Of a stretch of DNA of 64,000 nucleotides, positions 1-6,860 are shown piece by piece. The translations under genes were made by a program, and so were the position numbers. The DNA is from Nesterenkonia halophila (GTDB taxonomy: Bacteria; Actinomycetota; Actinomycetes; Actinomycetales; Micrococcaceae), in assembly GCF_009467795.1 (NCBI RefSeq), contig NZ_WIAX01000018.1:16636-80635 (forward strand), in the 5' to 3' direction. Numbering within the stretch: position 1 is the stretch's first letter; each line of letters opens with the position of its first letter. The notes under the pieces are model-generated. The model ran no database searches, was not told where the DNA came from, and saw only the letters and a program-made list of their open reading frames with translations.

Positions 1-292
1 CGTCGGCGGCGAAGGGGTATTCCCCCTCCCCGAGGAGCACCTCCTGCATCTCCTCCCGGTCCAGCCGCACCGCGGCGACGTCCTCGTCGCCGGAGGCGGC
101 CGCGTCGCGCGCGACCCCGCCCGAGGCATCGGTGGCCACTGCGGCGTACGGGTCGCGCGAGCCGGTGCTGGAGTCGTCCCCGGCGACGGCGGAGCAGGAG
201 GAGAGCGCGAGGGCCGAGGTCAGCGCGACCGCGCACACCAACCGTCGCCGCGACGGAGCAGAGTCGCCCCCCGAGCGCGGGTCTGTGCTCAT
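1..292 (-). CDS. Lipoprotein, N-terminal part (cut by window edge)
   Basis: The first 97 codons of a secreted lipoprotein that runs off the left edge. R15-R16-R17 form a basic n-region, residues 18-29 are hydrophobic, and L30-S31-S32-C33 fits a lipobox. The protein should be cleaved before Cys33, lipidated and held on the outer face of the membrane. The mature start is rich in Ser, Gly and Asp, like a flexible linker. GGAG lies five bases before the ATG at 292-290, which supports the start. Too little of the mature domain is present to name a family, so function is unknown. Confidence 0.75.
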   Translation of the reverse strand, partial: MSTDPRSGGDSAPSRRRLVCAVALTSALALSSCSAVAGDDSSTGSRDPYAAVATDASGGVARDAAASGDEDVAAVRLDREEMQEVLLGEGEYPFAAD

Positions 293-419
293 CGTCTCTC
301 CGGATGGGATGCAGTGCGGTGATGCGGAGCGCCGGCGCCCGGTGCGGCGCGACGGCGATCCCGTCCAGCTTAGCCCATCGTCGCAGGCCGGAGGGCTGCG
401 CCCGAGGCGGGGGCGGGGC

Positions 420-1913
420 TCACTGCAGGGCGGAGGTCAGTCGGAAGACGTTGTCCAGGTAGCGCACGTGCCAGGGGCGGTTCGTCCAGTCGTGCAGCGT
501 CAGCAACGAGGAGACCGAGCGGTATCGGGCGAAGACCGTCTCCAGCTCGCGGACCTTCTCCGGATCGACGATCATCAGCGTGACTTCGAGGTTCAGCGAG
601 AACGACCGCATGTCCATGTTCGAGGACCCGATGACGGCGACGTCGTCGTCGATGATCATGAACTTCGCGTGCAGCACGTCCGGATCCGGATACCGGTGGA
701 TGCGCACTCCGGCCTCGAGCAGCTGCTGGTAGTAGGACTGCTGGGCGTGCTGGACCATGAACTGGTCGGCCTTCCGCGAGACCATCAGCGTCACGTCGAC
801 CTCGCGGTGGGCGGCGTTGGTGATCGCGTAGAGCAGCGAGTCGTCGGGCACCAGGTAGGGGGTGCAGATGATCACCCGCTCGGTGGCCTGGTAGATGAGG
901 TCGTTGAACAGTCGCAGGTTGTTCTCGTCGGGGAAGCCGGGACCGGAGGGCACGACCTGCACCAGCGAGCCGCCCGAGGCCCGCTCGTCGGCCGCGACGT
1001 CGACGCGCAGCATGTCGCCGAGGCTCTCGCCGGTCTCGGCGTACCAGTCGGAGGCGAAGACGATGTCCAGACCGGTGACCGCCGGACCGGTGAGCACTGC
1101 GGTCATCTCCACCCAGCGGCGGCCCATCCGCGCGGCCGCCGGGCGCTGGTAGTGCGGCTCGATGAGGTTCGCCGAGCCGGTCAGCGCGGTCCTGCCGTCG
1201 ACGACGACGATCTTGCGGTGGTTGCGCAGGTCGATCCGGGAGAACCGACCCCGGAACGGCCGCACCGGCAGCACGCGGTGCCACTGGATCTGTGATCTCC
1301 GGAGCCGACGGACCAGCCGCCGGTAGCCGTGCACGCGCATGGTGCCCAGGTGGTCGTAGAGCAGCCGCACGGTGACGCCGCGCTCGGCGGCACGCTCCAG
1401 CGCGTCGAGCACCGGGCCGGCGTACTCCTCGTCGTCGCCGACGATGTAGAAGAGCACATGGACATAGTCCTCGGCGGCGTCGATGCTGGCGACCATCCAC
1501 TCGAAGGCCTCGCGGTAGTCGGGCACCAGCCGGATCCGATTGCCCTCCTGCAGCGGGAAGGCTCCGAGATTGCGGTTCAGCGCGGCGGTGGCGCCGAGCT
1601 GCGCGTCGTCGGCGCGCAGCTGGTCGGAGAGGTCCATGTGGCTGGTGATCTCCAGCAGCTCCCGATTGATCCAGGCCTGGCGCTCCTGACGCTTGGCGGA
1701 GAGCTTGTTGCGGCCGATCAGCAGGAACAGCGGCAGGGCCACCACCGGGATGAAGAAGATGGCCAGCAGCCAGGCCATGGCCGTGTTGGGACGCCGGTCG
1801 TCCGGCACGATGCCCAGCACCGCCAGGCGCACGACGATCTCGAGGACCACGAGCATCGCGAATATCCAGTCGGCGAGGCCCTCCAGGCCCAGCACGCTCA
1901 GCGGCCACAGCAC
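420..1913 (-). CDS. cls: Cardiolipin synthase (phospholipase D family)
   Basis: A 497-residue membrane phospholipid synthase that condenses two phosphatidylglycerols, or phosphatidylglycerol with CDP-diacylglycerol, into cardiolipin. Two N-terminal hydrophobic segments (about residues 8-35 and 45-67) anchor it, with the positively charged RNKL stretch after the second. Two HKD motifs are intact: HRKIVVVDGRTALTGSAN near residues 231-248 and HAKFMIIDDDVAVIGSSN near 415-432. Length and layout match bacterial Cls. The start is a GTG at 1913, and the upstream SD is weak. It is divergent from the pabC-like gene with about 107 bases between. Family assignment is secure. Other PLD-type transphosphatidylases cannot be fully excluded. 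Confidence 0.9.
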   Translation of the reverse strand: MLWPLSVLGLEGLADWIFAMLVVLEIVVRLAVLGIVPDDRRPNTAMAWLLAIFFIPVVALPLFLLIGRNKLSAKRQERQAWINRELLEITSHMDLSDQLRADDAQLGATAALNRNLGAFPLQEGNRIRLVPDYREAFEWMVASIDAAEDYVHVLFYIVGDDEEYAGPVLDALERAAERGVTVRLLYDHLGTMRVHGYRRLVRRLRRSQIQWHRVLPVRPFRGRFSRIDLRNHRKIVVVDGRTALTGSANLIEPHYQRPAAARMGRRWVEMTAVLTGPAVTGLDIVFASDWYAETGESLGDMLRVDVAADERASGGSLVQVVPSGPGFPDENNLRLFNDLIYQATERVIICTPYLVPDDSLLYAITNAAHREVDVTLMVSRKADQFMVQHAQQSYYQQLLEAGVRIHRYPDPDVLHAKFMIIDDDVAVIGSSNMDMRSFSLNLEVTLMIVDPEKVRELETVFARYRSVSSLLTLHDWTNRPWHVRYLDNVFRLTSALQ

Positions 1914-2020
1914 AGTGACTGCTCACCCCCTCCGGTCGGCCGTCCGACGCCGCCCCCATCCTACGGCCCTGAAGCCGCTGACCGGGCGGTGCGGGTGCCC
2001 GCGAGGCGGAGGCAGGGCCT

Positions 2021-2992
2021 ATGCTGGCCAGCATGGCTGAGCATTTTCAGGAGGACTCCGTCGCGGCCGTCGGCGTGCGCATCGATGCCGAGCACCCCCA
2101 CGGGATGATCTTCGACCCGCACCAGCCCCAGCTGCGGGTGACCGACCTCGGCGCGATCCGCGGCGACGGCGTCTTCGAGACGATGTACTGCCTCGGCGGC
2201 GAGATCCGGAAGCTGGACGCCCACCTGCGCCGTCTGGCGCGCTCGGCCGGGATCTGCGAGCTGCCGCTGCCGCCGGCGGAGTCCTGGCGGGCCGCCGTCG
2301 ACCTGGGCATCGAGGAGTTCAGCACCCGCGGCACGCTGCCGGAGCATCTGACCATCAAGCTCGTGGTCACCCGCGGTGTCGAGGGCGAGCCGGCCGCCGA
2401 CGACCCGGCCTTCGCCGGCACCGCCTGGGTGCTGCTCACCCCCGCCCCGGAGGCGCTGCTGGCCTCCCGCGGCGAGCCGATCGCCGTCACCCTGCTCGAC
2501 CGCGGCCATGACTCCACCGCCGCCGAGCGCGCCCCCTGGCTGCTGCTGGGCGCGAAGACGCTGAGCTACGCGGTCAACATGGCCGCACTGCGCCATGCGA
2601 AGCAGCACGGCTTCGACGACGTCATCTTCCGCACCAGCGACGGACAGGTGCTCGAGGGCCCGACGTCGACGGTGCTGCTGGTGCACCGCGGGGCCGAGGG
2701 CTCGCCGCCCCGGCTGTCCACCCCGGAGCGGGAGTCCGGCATCCTGCCCGGCACCACGCAGGGGGCGATCTTCGCCGCCGCCGAGCGCGCCGGGTGGGAG
2801 CTGGGCTACGGCCCGCTGACCCCGGAGGAGCTGCACGCCGCCGACCACGTCTTCCTGGCGTCCTCGGTGCGGCTGGTCTCGCCGGTCTCCCGGATCGACG
2901 ACGTCGAGGTGCCCGTCGACCACGATCTCACCGCCGAGCTGACCGCCCTGCTGGCGGAGGATCTGCCGGTGGGCCGCCCGCTGGACGACTGA
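2021..2992 (+). CDS. Aminodeoxychorismate lyase / class IV aminotransferase
   Basis: A 323-residue fold-type IV PLP enzyme. It resembles PabC, which converts 4-amino-4-deoxychorismate to p-aminobenzoate and pyruvate in folate synthesis, more than IlvE. The PLP lysine is K179 in LLLGAKTLSYAVNM. RGDGVFETM near residue 47, the EGPTSTV phosphate-binding loop near 211 and GILPGTTQ follow in the family order. GGAGG at 2008-2012 lies eight bases before the ATG at 2021, which favours this start over the ATG at 2033. The last 65 bases overlap the 3' end of the opposite-strand monooxygenase gene. D-amino-acid or branched-chain aminotransferase activity is the main alternative. Confidence 0.8.
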   Translation: MLASMAEHFQEDSVAAVGVRIDAEHPHGMIFDPHQPQLRVTDLGAIRGDGVFETMYCLGGEIRKLDAHLRRLARSAGICELPLPPAESWRAAVDLGIEEFSTRGTLPEHLTIKLVVTRGVEGEPAADDPAFAGTAWVLLTPAPEALLASRGEPIAVTLLDRGHDSTAAERAPWLLLGAKTLSYAVNMAALRHAKQHGFDDVIFRTSDGQVLEGPTSTVLLVHRGAEGSPPRLSTPERESGILPGTTQGAIFAAAERAGWELGYGPLTPEELHAADHVFLASSVRLVSPVSRIDDVEVPVDHDLTAELTALLAEDLPVGRPLDD

Positions 2993-4304
2993 CCCGCACC
3001 GGCTCCGGCACCTCCAGCCCCAGATGCCCGCGCAGCGTCGTCGCCTCGTACGCGGTGCGGAACCGGCCGCGGCGCTGCAGCTCCGGGACCACCAGGTCCA
3101 CGAAGTCCTCCAGGCTCGCCGGCAGTGCCGGCGGCATGAGGTTGAATCCGTCGGCGCCGCCGTGGTCGAGCCAACGCTCGATCTCGTCGGCGACGGACTC
3201 CGGCGTGCCGACCATCGTACAGTGTCCTCCCCCGGCGGCGAGCCGACCCAGCAGCTGCCGCACCGTCGGACGCTCCGACTCGATGATCCGCAGGATCGTC
3301 GCATAGCGGCCCTGCGGCCCGGTGAAATCCTCCAGCGGCGGCAGCTCCGGCACCGTGGCGTCGAGCTCCCAGTCTGAGGTGTCCTGCTGGGTGAAGACCG
3401 CCAGCTGGCGCAGCGAGTCCTCCACCGGCAGCAGCTCGTCGAGGGCGGCCTGCTTCGCCCGGGCCTCGGCCATGGTCGAGCCGACATAGGTCACCAGTCC
3501 GGGCATGACCGCCACAGTGTCCGGGTCTCGACCCGCCGCGGCGATCCGGGCGCGCACATCGCCGCGGTACTCCTGCCCGGCGGCGAGGTCGTAGGCGACC
3601 GCGTAGATCGCCTCCGCCCGCCGCGCGGCCAGATCCCGGCCCTGCTCGGAGGAGCCGGCCTGGAAGAGCACCGGCGGTCCCTGCGGCGGGCGGGGGACGT
3701 TCAGCGGCCCACGGACGGCGAAGTGCTCGCCGGCGTGCTCCAGCGGGGCCAGTCGGGAGCCGTCGACGTAGCGACCGTCGCGCTCGACCACCAGCGAGTC
3801 CTCCGGCCAGGAGTCGAGCAGCCGGGAGACGACGTCGACGAACTCCTCGGCCCGGCCGTACCGGAGGTCATGGGGCGGCATGGCCTCCATCCCGTGGTTC
3901 TGCGCCTCGGCGTCGAACATGGAGGTCACCACGTTCCAGCCGAGCCGCCCGCCGGAGATGCGGGCCAGGCTGGCCAGCAGTCGAGCGGCGTGGAAGGGCG
4001 TGTAGAACGTCGCCGACACTGTGGAGACCAGCCCGATGCGCTCCGTGGCGCGGCTCAGCGCGGTCAGCAGGGTCAGCGGCTCGAAGTGCCACATCGGCCC
4101 GTCCTCGACGCCGGTGATGCTGATCGACTGCCCGTCGGCCAGGAAGACCGCGTCCAGCAGCCCGCGCTCGGCGATGCGGGCGATCTCCTCGTACCAGCCC
4201 AGGTCGGCCAGCTGGTCGGCGGACGAGTCCGGCGCCCGCCAGGCGGCCTTGTGGTGGCCGGCGCCGTGGAGGAAGAGGTTGAGGTGTGCCGGCTTCGGGC
4301 TCAT
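2928..4304 (-). CDS. LLM-class flavin-dependent monooxygenase (NtaA/SnaA/DszA-type), TPP-riboswitch operon
   Basis: A 458-residue luciferase-like FMNH2-dependent monooxygenase of the NtaA/SnaA/DszA branch. It would need a separate flavin reductase, and none is adjacent. Family blocks seen are HGAGHHKAAWR near the start, VFLADGQS, ISGGRLGWNVVTSMFDAEAQNHGM, RYGRAEEFVDVV, PVLFQAGSSEQGRDLAA and DGFNLMPPALPASLEDFVDLVVPELQRRG. The C-terminus has a Pro/Arg-rich tail that overlaps the convergent pabC-like gene. Its ATG overlaps the SDR stop by four bases (ATGA), so the two are translated together, and both lie downstream of a TPP riboswitch. The substrate is unknown. Riboswitch control suggests a thiamine-related compound, but that is inference. 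Confidence 0.85.
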   Translation of the reverse strand: MSPKPAHLNLFLHGAGHHKAAWRAPDSSADQLADLGWYEEIARIAERGLLDAVFLADGQSISITGVEDGPMWHFEPLTLLTALSRATERIGLVSTVSATFYTPFHAARLLASLARISGGRLGWNVVTSMFDAEAQNHGMEAMPPHDLRYGRAEEFVDVVSRLLDSWPEDSLVVERDGRYVDGSRLAPLEHAGEHFAVRGPLNVPRPPQGPPVLFQAGSSEQGRDLAARRAEAIYAVAYDLAAGQEYRGDVRARIAAAGRDPDTVAVMPGLVTYVGSTMAEARAKQAALDELLPVEDSLRQLAVFTQQDTSDWELDATVPELPPLEDFTGPQGRYATILRIIESERPTVRQLLGRLAAGGGHCTMVGTPESVADEIERWLDHGGADGFNLMPPALPASLEDFVDLVVPELQRRGRFRTAYEATTLRGHLGLEVPEPVRVSRPAGGPPADPPPAGRSARR

Positions 4305-5122
4305 CCCTTCACCAGCCCGCCGTCGACGATCAGGTTCTGCCCCGTCGCCCCGCGCGCCCAGGGCGAGGCGAAGAAGACCGCGGCGTCGGCCAGCTCCTCC
4401 GGGGTGGTGACCCGGCGCAGCGGCGTGGACGCGACGATGGCGTCGAAGACCTCGGTCGGCGTGGCCGCGGAGGCGTCGGTGCTGCGCAGCAGCCCGCCGG
4501 AGATCATGTTGACGGTGATCCCCTCCGGCCCCAGGTCCTCGGCGAGGGTCCTGGTCAGCGAGAGCAGCGCCGCTTTGGCGGCGGTGTAGTCGTGGTACGG
4601 CACCACCGGGTGCTGGAAGAGGTTGGTGCCCACTGAGATGATCCGGCCGACGCCGGCCTCGCGCATCCCGGGCAGCGCGGCCTGGATGACCTGCAGCGGA
4701 GCCTGCACCGAGCCGGCGAACTGCGTCGAGAGCTCGGCGGCGGTGATCTCGGCGGCCGTCGATCGGGCGTCTCCGGTGAAGGCGAAGTCCACCAGCGCGT
4801 TGTTGACCACTGTGGTGATCGGTCGGCCGAAGTGCTCGCGCGCCGTCTCGACCAGCGCCCGGACCTGGGCGGCGTCGCGGACGTCGGCGGCGACGGCGAG
4901 CGCCTGCTGCGGGTGCTCGGCGGCCAGCGCCTCGGCGGCCCCGCGGGACCGGTGGTAGTTGATCACCACGCCGGCCCCCTCGCGGAGGAAGGCCCGGGTG
5001 ATCGCCGCCCCGAGGCCGCGGGCGCCGCCGGTGACCAGCACGAGCTGGTCGGCCAGCGGCGGGGCCGGATTGGCGGAGGTGTCCACGTCGGCGGTCCCGT
5101 GATGCTGGGGGTCGGTGCTCAT
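4301..5122 (-). CDS. Short-chain dehydrogenase/reductase, first gene after a TPP riboswitch
   Basis: A 273-residue classical SDR: a cytosolic NAD(P)-dependent alcohol/carbonyl oxidoreductase with a Rossmann fold. The cofactor motif is TGGARGLG near residue 31. VNNA follows near 108, and the active-site YTAAK appears in YHDYTAAKAALLSLTR. GGLLRST and TGQNLIVDGGLVKG close the fold. Overall it resembles FabG-like 3-oxoacyl-ACP reductases, but the name is only a family label. A roughly 20-residue polar leader precedes the fold. It is the promoter-proximal gene of a two-gene operon with the LLM monooxygenase. About 110 bases upstream sits a TPP riboswitch, an unusual controller for this family. Confidence 0.85.
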   Translation of the reverse strand: MSTDPQHHGTADVDTSANPAPPLADQLVLVTGGARGLGAAITRAFLREGAGVVINYHRSRGAAEALAAEHPQQALAVAADVRDAAQVRALVETAREHFGRPITTVVNNALVDFAFTGDARSTAAEITAAELSTQFAGSVQAPLQVIQAALPGMREAGVGRIISVGTNLFQHPVVPYHDYTAAKAALLSLTRTLAEDLGPEGITVNMISGGLLRSTDASAATPTEVFDAIVASTPLRRVTTPEELADAAVFFASPWARGATGQNLIVDGGLVKG

Positions 5123-5233
5123 ATGTGCCTCTCGTCTCGAGGCGAAGGAGCATGCGCCGGGCGGATGCGCGCGTCGACGGCCTCAGTCGACCGCTGCGCT
5201 CCGGGTGCGACGGCGGGCCGCACCGTGACGGAC

Positions 5234-5310
5234 ATTCCCTTCGCCAGTGCGAACTGGATCAGGTTCGACGGGTGTCATCTCAGCCGCAGATCGCGGCACC
5301 CCGTGTCACG
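5234..5310 (-). promoter_or_regulatory. TPP riboswitch (THI element) upstream of SDR-LLM operon
   Basis: Read on the minus strand, this stretch carries the conserved THI-box blocks in order: GGGGTGCCG, then CGGCTGAGATGACACCCG, then GAACCTGATCCAGTT, then CACTGGCGAAGGGA. GCTGAGA and the CCTGATC core are the thiamine-pyrophosphate sensing elements. The aptamer sits between the nitrilase stop (5361) and the SDR start (5122), so it should control the SDR-LLM pair. TPP riboswitches normally repress thiamine synthesis, salvage or transport genes. I see no clear terminator or sequestered SD in the 110 bases that follow, so the mode of control is open. Confidence 0.9.
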
Positions 5311-5360
5311 GAACTATGGAACCACACCCGCGCGCGGCGGGGCGGCATGTTGCGCAGGTC

Positions 5361-6179
5361 TCAGCGCTGCGGGATCTCCCGGGCGTTGGCCAGCACCGGC
5401 AGCCGCTCGCGCGCGGAGGCGACGGCGTCGACGTCGAGGTCGGCCACCAGCAGCTGCGGAGCCTCGCCCGCCTCGGCGAGCACCTCGCCGGTCGGGCCGA
5501 TGATCATCGAGTGGCCGACGCCGGTCGGCGCGCCGTCGACGGGCTCCACGCCGGCCGCCGACGGCAGTCCCTGGCCGCAGGCGATGACGTACTGCGTCGA
5601 GTCCAGCGCCCGGGCCCGGGCCAGCAGCCGCCACTGGTCGACCTTGCCCGGCCCGGCGCCCCAGGAGGCCGGCAGGATCGTCGCGATCGCGCCGGCGCGG
5701 GCATGGGCGGTGAACAGGTCCGGGAAGCGGATGTCGTAGCAGGTCGCCAGCCCGAAGGTGGCCGCGTCGACGTCGACGCGCGCCGGGGCCTCCCCCGGCC
5801 CCACTGTGGCGGACTCCTGGAAGCCGAAGGCGTCGTAGAGGTGGATCTTGTCGTAGGAGGCCTCGACGCCGGGGCCGACGGCCAGCAGCGTGTTGGCCAC
5901 CCGTTCGCGGCCCTGGTCACTCGGCGGCGCGGGGGTGAACATGCCGACCACCACGACGACGTCGTGGTCTGAGGCGATCTCCCGGACGGCCGTCGCCCAG
6001 GGCCCGTCGGTCGGCTCGGCGATCGCCGTCAGGCTGTGTCCGAAGGCGCGCTGCGTCGCCTCGGGGAAGACGACGACGTCGGCGCCGGCCTCGGCGGCCC
6101 GCTGCGTCCACTCGCGGACGAGCTCGAGGTTCTGCTGCGGGTCCTCGCCGGTGACGAGCTGAGCTGCTGCGATGCGCAT
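5361..6179 (-). CDS. Carbon-nitrogen hydrolase (nitrilase superfamily)
   Basis: A 272-residue cytosolic amidase of the nitrilase superfamily. The Glu-Lys-Cys triad is complete: E40 in VVVFPEAT, K111 in YDKIHLYD and C147 in LATCYDIRFPDL. The size and the YDKIHLYDAFGFQES block resemble the Nit1/Nit2 group (deaminated-glutathione amidase or omega-amidase), which repairs or recycles amide side products, but substrate cannot be read from sequence. GGAGG lies just before the ATG at 6179. It is in the same direction as the SRPBCC gene (43 bases upstream) and ends 51 bases before the TPP aptamer, so it is probably not itself riboswitch-controlled. Confidence 0.85.
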   Translation of the reverse strand: MRIAAAQLVTGEDPQQNLELVREWTQRAAEAGADVVVFPEATQRAFGHSLTAIAEPTDGPWATAVREIASDHDVVVVVGMFTPAPPSDQGRERVANTLLAVGPGVEASYDKIHLYDAFGFQESATVGPGEAPARVDVDAATFGLATCYDIRFPDLFTAHARAGAIATILPASWGAGPGKVDQWRLLARARALDSTQYVIACGQGLPSAAGVEPVDGAPTGVGHSMIIGPTGEVLAEAGEAPQLLVADLDVDAVASARERLPVLANAREIPQR

Positions 6180-6222
6180 GCCTCCAGCCTACGACCTGCT
6201 CCCGGCCGCAGTCTGCGGGGCG

Positions 6223-6732
6223 TCAGCGATCGGCCGCCGACGGATCCAGATCCGCCAGCGGCTCGCCGGTCTCCAGCTGCGATTTCAGGCTGGCCAGCAG
6301 CGCCGGCCATCCCCGGCCCACCATCGAGCGCAGCGCGCCGTCGACGTCGAACTCATGGACCAGCTGCAGCCGCACCGGCCCGCCGGCCGGATCGACGGTG
6401 AAGGTGACGCGGGAGGCGCCCTCGTGGACGAGCCGGTCGTGCAGCGCCTCGTCCACTCCCTGGGCCGCCGCCCATTCGGCGGTGAAGACATGCCAGGTGT
6501 AGGCCAGCCGTCGCGGCCGTTCGGCCTCCAGGACCTTCTGGCCCGGTCCGGCGGTGCGCACAGTGCCCCGCGGGGTCTCCTCGGACCAGGTCATCGAGGA
6601 CTCCGGGCGCCAGTCGGTCTCGAAGCGCACGCCCCACCAGCGGGACGTCGCCGCCGGATCGGTCAGCGCGTCCCAGACCTGGTGGTCGGCGGCGCGGATA
6701 TAGGTGGTGCAGGTCAGCGTGGCCTCGGACAT
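6223..6732 (-). CDS. SRPBCC / AHSA1-like protein
   Basis: A 169-residue START/Bet v1-like (AHSA1, Activator of Hsp90 ATPase-like) fold protein. Hallmarks are IRAADHQVWDALTDPAATSRWW near the N-terminus, PRRLAYTWHVF in the middle and the C-terminal helix GWPALLASLKSQLETG. Such proteins have a hydrophobic ligand cavity, and their partners are usually unknown. A strong ribosome site (GGAGGGAG) precedes the ATG at 6732. It lies just upstream of the nitrilase gene on the same strand and may share its transcript. No specific function can be inferred. Confidence 0.8.
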   Translation of the reverse strand: MSEATLTCTTYIRAADHQVWDALTDPAATSRWWGVRFETDWRPESSMTWSEETPRGTVRTAGPGQKVLEAERPRRLAYTWHVFTAEWAAAQGVDEALHDRLVHEGASRVTFTVDPAGGPVRLQLVHEFDVDGALRSMVGRGWPALLASLKSQLETGEPLADLDPSAADR

Positions 6733-6860
6733 CGGGGCTCCCTCCTGATGCGGCGCCTCCGGCGGCCGACAGCGACCGCCCTCACCGTCGAGCGTCCGGC
6801 CGCGGCACGACGCCGGTCAAGGCTGGGCGCCCGGGCGAGGGCGCGGGGACGGGCCCCACC

